A stretch of DNA of 64,000 bases, taken from contig JAUXSE010000047.1 of the NCBI GenBank assembly GCA_030681515.1, positions 30,830-94,829 on the forward strand, in the 5' to 3' direction. Under the pieces are notes generated by a model, which searched no databases, was not told the DNA's origin, and was given only the letters and a program-made list of their open reading frames with translations. The DNA is from Geothrix sp. Its GTDB lineage: Bacteria; Acidobacteriota; Holophagae; Holophagales; Holophagaceae. This document shows positions 9,412 through 18,494 of the stretch, piece by piece; position 1 is the stretch's first letter, and the number at the start of each line of letters is the position of its first letter. The position numbers and the translations under genes are program-made.

Positions 9412-12400
9412 ATGCCCCTGACGCTTCCCGCTTTCATCGCCCGCTGGCAGGCCGCGAACGGCCCCGAGCGGGGCAACATGCAGCTCTTCCTCCAGGAGCT
9501 GACCCAGGTGCTGGGGCTGCCCACCCCCGAGCCCACGGGCCCCGCCAGCGGGTACTGTTTCGAGAAGCAGGTGCCGAACTATTCGCCCGAGGGCAAGTTC
9601 ACCAAGAACTACATGGATCTCTACAAGGCCGGGTGCTTCATCCTGGAAGCCAAGCGCACACCGGATGCCCTGCGGGCGAAAAGCGGACCCGGCACCGGCG
9701 CGGGCGGCGGGGGCGCCGCAGGTGGCAAGGGCGGCAGGCGGCCCACGGTCCACGCGCCGTCATTGCCCGGCCTGGTGGAAGAACCCCGCGTCGAGGGCTA
9801 CCGTGCCCACGCCACCTACGATGCCCGGCTCGAAACGGCCTTCATCCAGGGCATCCGCTACGCCATGGCCCTGGGCTTCCAAGGGCCCCCGCCGCCATTC
9901 CTCATCGTGTGCGACATCGGCCACAGCTTCCACCTCTGGAACCGCTACGACCCCAGGGCCGGGGGCGGGTACGGCGGCTTCGGCGCCCGGCGCACCATCC
10001 TGCTCGACGAGCTGGAACGGCCGGAGATCCAACAGCTGTTCCGCGATATCTGGACGAACCCCGCGGCCCTCGACACCAGCCGCCGCATCGCCTCGGTGAC
10101 CCGGGGCATCGCCGAAGAGCTGGGCGGCCTCGCCATGGAACTGCGCAGCACCACGCGAAGCAAAGAAGAAATCGCGCACTTCCTCATGCGCTGCGTCTTC
10201 ACCTGCTTCGCCGAGGATATCAACCTGCTGCCGGGCAAGCCCTTCTCCGAGGGCCTGCGCCAACTGGAAAAGGATCCCGGCCAGGCCGTGGCCTTCCTCC
10301 AGGACTGGTGGAAGGTCATGGACGAGGGCGGCAAGTGGGGCTGGCAACGCGTCCTGCGCTTCAATGGAACGCTGTTCAAGGATCTCTCCGTGCCGCCCCT
10401 TTCCCAGCGGCAGCTCGCCCTGCTGCGCATGGCCGCCGAAAAGGACTGGCAGGAAGTGGAACCCGCCATCTTCGGCACCCTGCTGGAAAGCGCCCTGGAC
10501 GAGGACGAGCGCCACCGCCTGGGCGCCCACTACACCCCCCGGGCCTACATCCAGCGGCTGGTGGACGCCACCTTCGGCCAGACCCTGCGCGAGCGCTGGA
10601 CGGCCATCGAGGCCGATCTCGCCCGGTTGCTGGAGCCGGGCCATGGGCCGGGCGCCGTGACGGAAGCCAAGGCGAAGCTGCACGCCTTCCACGGCGAGCT
10701 GGCCTCGCTGACCTTCCTCGATCCCGCCTGTGGCAGCGGCAACTTCCTCTACGTGGCCTTCGACACGCTCAAGCGGCTCGAAGGCGAGGTCCTGCAGCGC
10801 CTGGAGGACCTGGGCGAAGGGTTCTCGGCCTTCGATCTGTCCCACGAGATCATCTCCCCGGCCCAGTTCAGGGGCATCGAGCTGGATCCCTGGGCCGCGG
10901 GCATCGCCGAGCTGGTGCTATGGATCGCGCACCTGCAGTGGTTCCGCCGCCGCCACCCGGCGGGCGATCCCCCCGAGCCCGTGCTGCAGAACTACGGCAG
11001 CATCGCGCAGCGCGACGCGGTGCTGGCCTGGGATGACGAAGAAGGCACCGGCGCCAGCCGCTGGGATGGCAAGACCTTCAAGACCGATGCCCGGGGCCGC
11101 GAGGTGCCCGATGGCCGCGCCCAGGTGGCCTCCACCCGGCTGCTGAATCCCCGGCCCGCGACCTGGCCCCAGGCGGACTACATCATCGGCAACCCGCCCT
11201 TCCTGGGCAACGCCTCGATGCTCGGCGACCTGGGCGTGGGCTACACGGAAGCCCTGCGCGCCGCCTATCCCGACGTGCCCGATACCGTGGACTTCGTCCT
11301 CTACTGGTGGCACCGGGCCGCGCTGGAAGTGCGGACCGGCCGCGCCCGCCGCTTCGGCCTCATCACCACCAACAGCCTGCGCCAGGTGCGCCAGCGCGGC
11401 GTGCTGGCCCACCATTGCTCCGTTCCTCTCACCGTTCCTCACCGTTCCTCACCGGTGAAAAAGAAAAGGACCGGTGAGGAACGGGGAGAAACGGTGAGAA
11501 AGCATGAGGGGCTGTCGCCGCTCAAATTGCTCTGGGCCATTGCCGATCATCCCTGGCAGGGCGGCGCGGCGGTGCGCATCGCCATGACCGTGGGCGGGCT
11601 AGAGGGTCCGCCGGTGCTGGCGCGCGTCACCGCTGAATCCCGGATGCCCGATCCCGAACACGCCGCCGAAGGCCTGGTGATCGAGGAATTCCCCGTGGAC
11701 CGCATCCATGAGGACTTGAGCGGTGGTGCTCGCGTGGCAGGCGCCGTGGCCCTGAAGGCCAACGATGGCCTTTGCTCGCCGGGCATGAAGCTCCACGGCA
11801 ACGGTTTCATCGTCACGCCTGAGCAATGGAAGGACTGGGGGCGGCCCAACCTGGTGCATCCCTATCGCAACGGCCGCGACCTCACGGATCAGCCCCGGAA
11901 TGTCATGGTCATTGATCTCTACGGGCTGACGGAAGAACAGGTCCGCAAGTCGTACCCGGCGATCTACCAGCACCTGCTCCAGACCGTGAAGCCCGAGCGG
12001 GAACAGAACAATCGTGCGGTCTATCGGGATCTCTGGTGGATCTTCGGCGAACCGCGGTCATCGCTTCGCCCCGCATTGAAGGGCCTGCCCCGCTACATCG
12101 CCACCGTGGAAACCGCCAAGCACCGCGTCTTCCAGTTCCTCGACGGCGCCACGGTGCCCGACAACATGATCATCGCCATCGCCAGCGCCGATGCCTATCA
12201 TCTGGGCGTCCTCAGCAGCCGCATCCATGTCGTCTGGGCCTTGGCGGCAGGCGGGTTGTTGGAAGACCGTCCCCGCTACAACAAGACCCGCTGCTTCGAT
12301 CCCTTCCCGTTCCCGGATGCATCGAAGGCCCAGGCCGCCCACATCCGTGACCTGGCCGAAGAGCTGGACCAGCACCGCAAGCGGGCACAGGAATCAGGCC

Positions 12401-12675
12401 TGGGCCTCACGGCCCAGTACAACCTGCTGGAACGCCTGCGCGGCGGCGAGGCGCTCACGGACCAGGAGCAGGCGCTGGACACCAAGGGGCTGGTGAGCCT
12501 GCTCCTCGACCTGCACCGGAAGCTGGACGCCACCGTGGCCCAGGCCTACGGCTGGCCCGAGGATCTCTCCGACGCCGTCATCCTGGAACGCCTGGTGGCC
12601 CTCAACCACGAACGCGCCGCTGAAGAGGCCCAAGGCCGGATCCGCTGGCTGCGACCCGAGTACCAGGCCAGGTGA
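9412..12675 (+). CDS. MmeI-like single-chain restriction-modification enzyme (type IIL/IIG)
   Basis: Single polypeptide of 1087 residues predicted to methylate adenine and cut DNA at a distance. Nuclease motif: Asp69 and Glu79-x-Lys81 (MDLYKAGCFILEAKR), the same spacing as the PD-(D/E)xK centre of MmeI. Methyltransferase motif I LDPACGSGNF is near residue 436 and motif IV NPPF near 594. The C-terminal 300 residues correspond to target recognition (YNKTRCFDPFPFP is typical). Odd point: residues about 672-696 are encoded by a palindromic insert (11427-11499) between the conserved RRFGLITTNSLRQ and SPLKLLWAIADHPW segments, where relatives are shorter. No separate R, M or S gene is nearby. Whether the enzyme is active with this insert is unknown. 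Confidence 0.88.
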   Translation: MPLTLPAFIARWQAANGPERGNMQLFLQELTQVLGLPTPEPTGPASGYCFEKQVPNYSPEGKFTKNYMDLYKAGCFILEAKRTPDALRAKSGPGTGAGGGGAAGGKGGRRPTVHAPSLPGLVEEPRVEGYRAHATYDARLETAFIQGIRYAMALGFQGPPPPFLIVCDIGHSFHLWNRYDPRAGGGYGGFGARRTILLDELERPEIQQLFRDIWTNPAALDTSRRIASVTRGIAEELGGLAMELRSTTRSKEEIAHFLMRCVFTCFAEDINLLPGKPFSEGLRQLEKDPGQAVAFLQDWWKVMDEGGKWGWQRVLRFNGTLFKDLSVPPLSQRQLALLRMAAEKDWQEVEPAIFGTLLESALDEDERHRLGAHYTPRAYIQRLVDATFGQTLRERWTAIEADLARLLEPGHGPGAVTEAKAKLHAFHGELASLTFLDPACGSGNFLYVAFDTLKRLEGEVLQRLEDLGEGFSAFDLSHEIISPAQFRGIELDPWAAGIAELVLWIAHLQWFRRRHPAGDPPEPVLQNYGSIAQRDAVLAWDDEEGTGASRWDGKTFKTDARGREVPDGRAQVASTRLLNPRPATWPQADYIIGNPPFLGNASMLGDLGVGYTEALRAAYPDVPDTVDFVLYWWHRAALEVRTGRARRFGLITTNSLRQVRQRGVLAHHCSVPLTVPHRSSPVKKKRTGEERGETVRKHEGLSPLKLLWAIADHPWQGGAAVRIAMTVGGLEGPPVLARVTAESRMPDPEHAAEGLVIEEFPVDRIHEDLSGGARVAGAVALKANDGLCSPGMKLHGNGFIVTPEQWKDWGRPNLVHPYRNGRDLTDQPRNVMVIDLYGLTEEQVRKSYPAIYQHLLQTVKPEREQNNRAVYRDLWWIFGEPRSSLRPALKGLPRYIATVETAKHRVFQFLDGATVPDNMIIAIASADAYHLGVLSSRIHVVWALAAGGLLEDRPRYNKTRCFDPFPFPDASKAQAAHIRDLAEELDQHRKRAQESGLGLTAQYNLLERLRGGEALTDQEQALDTKGLVSLLLDLHRKLDATVAQAYGWPEDLSDAVILERLVALNHERAAEEAQGRIRWLRPEYQAR
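11427..11499 (+). repeat. In-frame palindrome inside the restriction-modification gene
   Basis: 30-nt arms (11427-11456 and 11470-11499) pair with 28 matches around the A-rich spacer GAAAAAGAAAAGG. Each arm is itself a run of 10-nt units (ACCGTTCCTC repeated in the left arm). It keeps the reading frame open and adds a Ser/Pro/Lys/Arg-rich peptide. Confidence 0.85.
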
Positions 12676-13086
12676 TCGGCTAGGCAGGTCGCTCGAACAG
12701 CGGAACTCAGCGCTCACCGGCGAAAGACAAAACCCTTTGCAACCACCGATGAACACCGATGAACACCGATGAACTCCGATAAAGCCATGCCTGGTTTTCG
12801 GGGAACCTCAGCCCAACCCTTTTCAATACAAAAAGCTGGAACCACAGATTCCACAGAATTCACAGATTCGGCGCCGCCCCAACGCGCATGGGCCCGCCAA
12901 AGGCGGCTTCCGGCCTCGCCGGAAGTGATCCCAGGGGCTCCTGCATCGCGTCCCAAAAAGCGCGGGTCAGGCGCCCCCGGGATACAGCCCATGCTTCCGA
13001 AGCGGACGATCCAAGCTTGATCGGTGTTCATCAGCTTTGATCGGTGTTCATCGGTGTTAAGCCCTTTTCTTTGAGCCCAAAGAAAG
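12676..13086. repeat. Gene-free block with inverted arrays of a 10-bp repeat
   Basis: No convincing gene. At 12741-12780 there are four tandem copies of a 10-mer (consensus GAACACCGAT). At about 13018-13058 the same unit recurs in opposite orientation (ATCGGTGTTC, three copies with a 10-nt interruption). Between them, 12842-12870 carries the short repeats CCACAGATTCCACAG/CACAGATT, then GC-rich unique sequence. The arrangement resembles a decayed small non-autonomous element or a cruciform-forming spacer. Frames on both strands are short and lack ribosome sites. Confidence 0.6.
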
Positions 13087-13608
13087 TCAGACCTTCGGCG
13101 CCTCCACCCCGAACGCAGCCCAGCCTTCTTTGGTCGGTCCGTAGGTGCTGGGGACGTGCAGGCCGGCCTGGCGCATGAGGACGGTCATCTGGCCCCGGTG
13201 GTGGGTCTGGTGGCTCACGAGGACGAAGAGGGCGAAGGCGCCGGTCCAGGTTTCGCCGTAGAGGGTGAAGTTGCGGCCCAGCTCGGTATTGCTCCAGCTG
13301 CCGATGTGATCCAGCAGGGAATCGCTCACGGCGCCGTAGGCGGCGGCAATCTCGGCCATGGTGGGCGGCGGCGGCGTGGCGATGAAGCCGTCAGGGCCGA
13401 GGCCCACGGTCCCCTTCACCTTCAGTCCCAGGTTCTGGGGCAGTTCCAGCACGGTCTCCACCAGGTGCCAGGCCAGCCGCCGCAGATCCCGGTGCTGGGC
13501 GTCCACGGCCTGGTGGGCCGCCGCATCGGGAATGGCCGCGAAGACCGCCAGGGTCTTGCCGGCCTCCTGCTGCCAGATGGTCTTGAAATCCTCCACGCGA
13601 CGGAACAT
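13087..13608 (-). CDS. DinB-family protein
   Basis: Four-helix-bundle DinB/YfiT-type protein of 173 residues. Members are metal-dependent enzymes, often thiol (bacillithiol or mycothiol) transferases, or are of unknown function. The three metal-binding histidines of the family are visible: His48 (LAWHLVE), His133 and His137 (VSHQTHHRGQM). The start ATG at 13606-13608 follows a GGGAGG site. It is a single gene facing the repeat block; substrate unknown. Confidence 0.8.
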   Translation of the reverse strand: MFRRVEDFKTIWQQEAGKTLAVFAAIPDAAAHQAVDAQHRDLRRLAWHLVETVLELPQNLGLKVKGTVGLGPDGFIATPPPPTMAEIAAAYGAVSDSLLDHIGSWSNTELGRNFTLYGETWTGAFALFVLVSHQTHHRGQMTVLMRQAGLHVPSTYGPTKEGWAAFGVEAPKV

Positions 13609-13650
13609 GGGGCCTCCCGGAAAGGGTCCTGGATCAATTCCCGCGGGCCA

Positions 13651-14202
13651 TCAGATCGAGGGGGCGACGGTCACGATGGCGAGACCGGACAGGGTGGGAT
13701 CGGCCACGCTGGTGGCCACCACGTGGTAGGTGCCGCTCACCAGGGGGGCCGTGTACTCGCCCGCGGCGGTGATGCTCCCCCCGGCGGCGCCTTCCTGGAT
13801 GGACCAGGTCACGTTGGTATCGCCGGTGGCGGCCACCACGGCCGTGAAGGTCTGGATGGCGCCGGGGATGATGTTCACCTGGTTGGGCGTGATGACGACC
13901 GGGGCCACGACGGATACGGTGGCGGTGGCGGTCTTCGCGGGATCGGCCTGGCTGGTGGCCGTCACGTAGCAGATGCCGGGCAACGCGGGCGCCGTGAACA
14001 GGCCCGCGGGCGACACGGTGCCGCCGGTGGCGGACCAGGCCACGTCCTTGTTTCCGGCATTGTCCACGCTGGCGGAGAACTGGACCTGGCCGTTGGCGTT
14101 CACCGTGGCCTCGCGGGGCGCGATGGAGATGCTGATCTCGCTGATCCCGCATCCGAGCAGGGCCATCAGGAGCAGCACGGGGATCGTCTTCAGGGCACGC
14201 AT
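13651..14202 (-). CDS. Putative lipoprotein with two bacterial Ig-like repeats
   Basis: 183-residue exported protein. The ATG at 14202 follows a perfect GGAGGA site. A short signal peptide ends in a lipobox (LLLMALLGCG), so lipid attachment at Cys18 is expected. Two related repeats follow (about 24-95 and 96-180), each with the pattern TW/AWS...GG.I/V..AG.(F/Y)TAP...G.Y.V.A.S.ADP...A..V, as in Big_2-like domains of cell-surface proteins. Function is likely structural or adhesive at the envelope; no partner gene is visible. Confidence 0.75.
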   Translation of the reverse strand: MRALKTIPVLLLMALLGCGISEISISIAPREATVNANGQVQFSASVDNAGNKDVAWSATGGTVSPAGLFTAPALPGICYVTATSQADPAKTATATVSVVAPVVITPNQVNIIPGAIQTFTAVVAATGDTNVTWSIQEGAAGGSITAAGEYTAPLVSGTYHVVATSVADPTLSGLAIVTVAPSI

Positions 14203-14272
14203 GGTTCCTCCGGGGCAGGGTGTGGGGCCATTATGCGCCCGGGCGGAAGGCCCGGCGGCCGGTTTTCTCGAA

Positions 14273-15796
14273 TCAGACCGGCGTGACGGCGCGGCGCTTG
14301 GCGGGCCAGACGTCGCGGCGGCGGGCGCGGCCCAGGCGGGTGATGATCTCGCCACGGAGATCCGCGGGATCCACGATGGCGTCCACATGCAGATCCGCGC
14401 CCAGCTTCTTCAGATTGATGTCCTCGTTGTACTCGTCCCGGAGCTGCTGCACGTAGGCGGCGCGTTCGTCTTCGGGCTTCTCCGCGATCTTGTTGGCGAA
14501 GACGGCGTTCACGGCGGCCTCGGCCCCCATGACGGCGATGCTGGCGGTGGGCAGGGCCAGGGTGGCGTCGGGATCGAAGCCCGGCCCGCTCATGGCGTAG
14601 AGGCCCGCGCCGTAGGCCTTGCGCACCAGCACGCAGATGCGCGGCGTGCTGCAACCGGCCATGGCGCTGATCATCTTGGCGCCGTGGCGGATGATGCCCT
14701 GCTTCTCCACGGCGCTGCCGATCATGAAGCCCGGCACGTCGCTGAGGAACACCAGGGGCAGGCCGAAGGCGTCGCAGAGCGTGATGAAGCGCGTGGCCTT
14801 GTCGGCGCTGTCCACGAAGAGCACGCCGCCCTTCACCCGGGGCTGGTTGGCGAGGATGCCCACGGGCCTGCCATCCAGGCGCGCCAGGCCCGTGATGATC
14901 TCGCCGGCGAAAAGCTTCTTGATTTCGAGGAAGCTGCCCTCGTCCACCAGGCCCTCGATGAAATCCTTCATCTGGAAGGGGGCCATGATGTCGCTCGGGA
15001 CGATGGCGCCCAAAGCTTTCGCTTTGGGCGATACCGCCTTCGGCGGAACCACGGGAAGCGCGTCTTCGCAATGCTGGGGGAAGTACGACAGGTACTGGCG
15101 GCAGAGTTCGATGGCCTCGGCTTCGGTTTTGCAGAGGAAGTCGCCACAGCCGCTCACGGAGCAGTGCATGCGCGCGCCGCCGAGGTCTTCGAGGCTGATC
15201 TTTTCGCCGATGACCATCTCGGCCATGCGGGGCGAGCCCAGGTACATGCTGGCGTTGCCCTCCACCATGATCACCACGTCGCAGAAGGCGGGGATGTAGG
15301 CGCCGCCCGCCGCCGAGGGTCCGAAGAGCAGGCAGACCTGGGGCACCAGGCCCGACAGCGCCACCTCCATGTGGAAGATGGTGCCGGCGTGGCGGCGGCC
15401 CGGGAACATATCGAGCTGATCGGTGATGCGGGCCCCGGCGCTGTCCACCAGGTAGAGCATGGGGATCTTCATGCGCAGGGCCACTTCCTGGATGCGGATG
15501 ATCTTCTCCACCGTGCGGGCGCCCCAGCTCCCGGCCTTGATGGTGCTGTCGTTGGCCATGAGCGCAACCGCGCGGCCGCCCACCGTGGCCGTGCCCGTGA
15601 TCACGCCATCGGCAGGCAGATCCTTGTGCATGGCGTTGGCGAACAGCCCGTCCTCCACGAAGCTGCCCTCGTCCACCAGCAGGCGGATGCGCTCCCGGGC
15701 GAAGAGCTTGCCGGCCTCCGCGTTCTTTTCGTGGGCCTTCGCCGAGCCGCCTTTCTTGATGCGCTCGACTTCGGTATGGAATTGATCCAGCTGCAT
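14273..15796 (-). CDS. Acyl-CoA carboxylase carboxyltransferase subunit (propionyl/methylcrotonyl-CoA carboxylase beta type)
   Basis: Transfers carboxyl from carboxybiotin to an acyl-CoA. 507 residues with both crotonase-like halves: an N-terminal domain with GARITDQLDMFPGRRHAGTI and GPSAAGGAYIP, and a C-terminal domain with DVPGFMIG and GAYAMSG-like sequence (GAGLYAMSGPGFDPD). The substrate could be propionyl-, methylcrotonyl- or another short acyl-CoA. The start at 15796 (MQLDQFHTEVERIKKGG) matches the family; the frame extends further upstream without conservation. Odd: around residues 257-268 a short segment, VSPKAKALGA, is encoded by two back-to-back palindromes (15007-15046). No biotin carboxylase gene adjoins it. 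Confidence 0.88.
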   Translation of the reverse strand: MQLDQFHTEVERIKKGGSAKAHEKNAEAGKLFARERIRLLVDEGSFVEDGLFANAMHKDLPADGVITGTATVGGRAVALMANDSTIKAGSWGARTVEKIIRIQEVALRMKIPMLYLVDSAGARITDQLDMFPGRRHAGTIFHMEVALSGLVPQVCLLFGPSAAGGAYIPAFCDVVIMVEGNASMYLGSPRMAEMVIGEKISLEDLGGARMHCSVSGCGDFLCKTEAEAIELCRQYLSYFPQHCEDALPVVPPKAVSPKAKALGAIVPSDIMAPFQMKDFIEGLVDEGSFLEIKKLFAGEIITGLARLDGRPVGILANQPRVKGGVLFVDSADKATRFITLCDAFGLPLVFLSDVPGFMIGSAVEKQGIIRHGAKMISAMAGCSTPRICVLVRKAYGAGLYAMSGPGFDPDATLALPTASIAVMGAEAAVNAVFANKIAEKPEDERAAYVQQLRDEYNEDINLKKLGADLHVDAIVDPADLRGEIITRLGRARRRDVWPAKRRAVTPV

Positions 15797-15837
15797 GGAG
15801 ACCCCGGGGCAAAGCTCTGATTTTACGCCGGAAAACG

Positions 15838-16002
15838 TCAGAACTCCGATGGATCCCCGGTGTCCTTGAAGACTTCTTCCCGGATGATGCGCTCGGTGGC
15901 CTCGTTGAGGTATTCCATCAGGGCGTCCGCCAACTGGGTGAATTCGGGCCAGAGGATACCGTTCGCGAAGCCCGGCACGACGTGGAGCATCACGGTCGTC
16001 AT
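15838..16002 (-). CDS. Small hypothetical protein (54 aa)
   Basis: Frame from ATG at 16000-16002 ending 41 bases before the carboxyltransferase start, on the same strand. The peptide is acidic with amphipathic helical content (ALMEYLNEATERIIREEVF) and ends GDPSEF. Codon use resembles the neighbours and the position suggests co-transcription with the carboxyltransferase. The ribosome site is weak (GGACTG). I do not recognise a family; it may be spurious. Confidence 0.4.
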   Translation of the reverse strand: MTTVMLHVVPGFANGILWPEFTQLADALMEYLNEATERIIREEVFKDTGDPSEF

Positions 16003-16077
16003 GATCAGTCCATGGTAGCAACCCTGCCGAAGGGGAAGGCCCCGGGATGAATCCTCTGCCCATGCGATCCTGAAGCC

Positions 16078-17280
16078 ATGGCGGATGCGTGCGAATCCAG
16101 GCGCGGCGGGTTCCTCACGGCGCCCTTCGTGCTCCTGTGGTCCTTCTACTTCCTGGTCTTCGCGGCGGGCTACCAGCTCTTTCCCGTGGTGCCCCTGCAC
16201 CTGCGGGACATGGGCGCAAGCCTGGCGGAAAGCGGCCGTTTCCAGACGGCCTTCATGCTGGGATCCGGGTTCGGTTCGCTGTTCACGGGCCCCCTGGGGG
16301 ACCGCCTGGGCCAGCGCCGGGTGCTGCGGGTGGCCTCCCTGGCCCTGGTGGGGATCCTGGCGGCCTATGCCCTGCTGAAGGCGCGCTGGGTGTTCTACCT
16401 GCTGGCGCCGCTCCATGGCGTGCTGTGGTCGGCCCTGCGCACGGCCTCCATCGCCAAGGTGGGCGGCATCCTCGAACCCCGGCACCGGGCCCAGGGCATG
16501 TCGCTGTTCGGCCTCGCGGGGCCCGGGGGCGTGGCCCTGGGGCCCCTGGCGGGATTGTGGCTGATGCCCCACCTGGGCTTCGCCTGGATGCTGGCCATCC
16601 TGGCCTCGGTGTTCGCCGTGCTGCACGTGCTCATCGGATCCCTCCCCCGGGAGGCGGTGCGGGAGATCGCCCCCGAGGCCTCCTTCCGGCTGCCGGACCG
16701 GGCCGTATGGGGACCGGTGGCCCTGCTGCTCCTGCTGGGCCTCGGGTTTGGTCCCATGCCGCCCTACAGCGCCCAGGAAGCGAAGGCCCTGGGCATGGCC
16801 TGGCCCTCGGCCTTCCTCACCTGCTTCGCCCTCGGCATGATGGGCCTCCGGGCCATCCTGGGTCTGACGGGCATGGGGCGCCGGCCCGTGGCGATGCTCC
16901 CCGCCATGCTGGCCCTGGCGGTCCTGGGCTCGGTGCTGCTCGCCTTCCTGCCCGGCGGCACGGGGCGGCACCTCGCGGCGGGACTCGTCTACGGCGCGGG
17001 CTACGGCATGGCGCACACGCTGCTCTTCATGCACATCATCGAGATCAGCCCCCCCGAGCGCCGGGGCGCCGGCGTGGGCGCCCTCTTCTTCGCCTTCGAC
17101 GTGGGCACGGCCCTGGGCGCCCTGGCCCTGGGCTGGGTCATGGAGGTCGGCGGCTTCCGCTGGGGCTGGGCGGCCGGCGCCGTTCTGCTGGTGCTGGCCA
17201 TTCCCGTGGCCCGGCGCATCGTCCGGAACGGCCCCCCCGTGACACCCGGACCGGACCCCTCTGCCATCCTGGACCCATGA
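16078..17280 (+). CDS. Major facilitator superfamily transporter (first of a tandem pair)
   Basis: 400-residue inner-membrane protein with about 12 hydrophobic segments. An MFS motif between helices 2 and 3 reads GPLGDRLGQRR. The N-terminal helix (PFVLLWSFYFLVFAAGYQLFPVVPLHLRDMG) aligns closely with the next gene, including SLAESGRF. The substrate cannot be deduced. ATGA overlap with the second copy shows a duplicated, coupled pair. Confidence 0.85.
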   Translation: MADACESRRGGFLTAPFVLLWSFYFLVFAAGYQLFPVVPLHLRDMGASLAESGRFQTAFMLGSGFGSLFTGPLGDRLGQRRVLRVASLALVGILAAYALLKARWVFYLLAPLHGVLWSALRTASIAKVGGILEPRHRAQGMSLFGLAGPGGVALGPLAGLWLMPHLGFAWMLAILASVFAVLHVLIGSLPREAVREIAPEASFRLPDRAVWGPVALLLLLGLGFGPMPPYSAQEAKALGMAWPSAFLTCFALGMMGLRAILGLTGMGRRPVAMLPAMLALAVLGSVLLAFLPGGTGRHLAAGLVYGAGYGMAHTLLFMHIIEISPPERRGAGVGALFFAFDVGTALGALALGWVMEVGGFRWGWAAGAVLLVLAIPVARRIVRNGPPVTPGPDPSAILDP

Positions 17281-18422
17281 CGGATCTTTCTCTCCCCAAG
17301 CCCCGGCTTATCACGCGCCAGTTCGCCCTGGTCTGGGCCCTGACCTTCGTGACGTTCTTCGCGGCCTTCCAGCTCTTCCCCACGGTGCCGCTGCGCCTGC
17401 GGGAACTGGGTGGGAGTCTGGCGGAAAGCGGCCGTTTCATGAGCCTCTTCACCCTGGGCAGCGCCCTGGGCGCGCTGTTCACGGGGCCCCTGGGCGATCG
17501 CGTGGGGCACCGCCGCCTGGTGATCGCCTGCGCCGTGCTCTTCGCGGGCTTCCTCGGCGCCTACGCCGTCATCTCCACCCGCTGGGGCTTCTACCTCCTG
17601 GCCTTCCCCCACGGCATCGCGTGGTCGGGCCTGCTGACGGCCACCATGGCGTCCATCGCCCACGTGCTGCCGGACGACCGCCGGGCCGACGGCCTCAGCC
17701 TCTTTGGACTGGCCAGCCCCGGCGGCGTCATCGTGGGCCCCCTGCTGGGCCTGTGGATCTTCCAGCGCTGGGGCTTCGCGCCCATCGGCGGGTACCTGGC
17801 CCTGCTGTTCCTTCTGCTGGGCGCCCTCGCCACCATCCTGCCGGAGGATCACCCCCACGGCCGCGCCGAGGGCTTCCAGTGGCCCGACGCCACGGTGTTC
17901 GCGCCCAGCCTGGTGCTCTTCTGCGTGGCCCTGGGCTACGGCGCCCTGGGCACCTACACGGCCCAGGAGGCCCTGGCCCTGGGGATGCCGCTGCCCTCGG
18001 CCTTCCTCTCCTCCATGGCCGTGGGCATGGTGCTCATGCGCCTGGCCATGCTCCGACGCGGCTTCGGGAAGCGCCCCATCCGCAAGCTGCCGGCCATGCT
18101 GCTGGGGGCGGTCGCGGGCCTGGCCCTGCTGGCCTCCCTGCCCGGCGGCACCACCCGGCACGTGGTGTCGGCCCTGCTCTACGGCGCGGGCTACAGCATG
18201 ATGCATACCCTCATCAACGCCAGGCTGCTGGAGTCCGTGGATCCCAGGCGGCGGGGCGCGGCCTTCGGCACCTTGCTCTTCGCCTTTGATGCCGGCATCG
18301 GCCTGGGCAGCTTCAGCCTGGGCTGGGTCATCGGCCACCACAGCTACCGCCTGGGCTGGGCCCTGGGCGCCCTCGCCATGCTCGCGGCGCTGCCGTTGGC
18401 CCTGAAATTGAGCCGGGACTGA
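17277..18422 (+). CDS. Major facilitator superfamily transporter (second of a tandem pair)
   Basis: 381 residues, about 12 membrane segments, clearly paralogous to the preceding gene throughout: shared LPGGT-RH near the C-terminal half, YGAGY-MHTL, and RRGA-FGTLLFAFD. It starts at ATG 17277 inside the previous stop (4-base overlap). Two similar MFS proteins encoded back-to-back may act independently or as a pair; nothing nearby indicates a substrate. Confidence 0.85.
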   Translation: MTDLSLPKPRLITRQFALVWALTFVTFFAAFQLFPTVPLRLRELGGSLAESGRFMSLFTLGSALGALFTGPLGDRVGHRRLVIACAVLFAGFLGAYAVISTRWGFYLLAFPHGIAWSGLLTATMASIAHVLPDDRRADGLSLFGLASPGGVIVGPLLGLWIFQRWGFAPIGGYLALLFLLLGALATILPEDHPHGRAEGFQWPDATVFAPSLVLFCVALGYGALGTYTAQEALALGMPLPSAFLSSMAVGMVLMRLAMLRRGFGKRPIRKLPAMLLGAVAGLALLASLPGGTTRHVVSALLYGAGYSMMHTLINARLLESVDPRRRGAAFGTLLFAFDAGIGLGSFSLGWVIGHHSYRLGWALGALAMLAALPLALKLSRD

Positions 18423-18437
18423 AGTTCCATCCAGACG

Positions 18438-18485
18438 AAAAGACCTCCACGAAGGACATCTTCGTGTCCTTCGTGGAGATCTTTT
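18438..18485. terminator. Bidirectional hairpin terminator between convergent genes
   Basis: Arms 18438-18458 and 18465-18485 (AAAAGACCTCCACGAAGGAC and its complement, one mismatch) with loop TCTTCG. It sits between MFS2 (plus) and the SDR gene (minus), and A/T tracts at both ends serve both directions. Confidence 0.85.
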
Positions 18486-18494
18486 CCTGGAATT

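Noticed and set aside
12741..12780. Possible CRISPR array
   Set aside because: The units are 10 bp in direct tandem with no spacers, and there are no cas genes.
12769..13020. An 83-codon frame between the repeat arrays
   Set aside because: It begins within the repeat array and has no ribosome site; the composition changes abruptly along the frame.
13973..15820. A 615-codon plus-strand open frame
   Set aside because: Antisense to the carboxyltransferase; same shadow composition.
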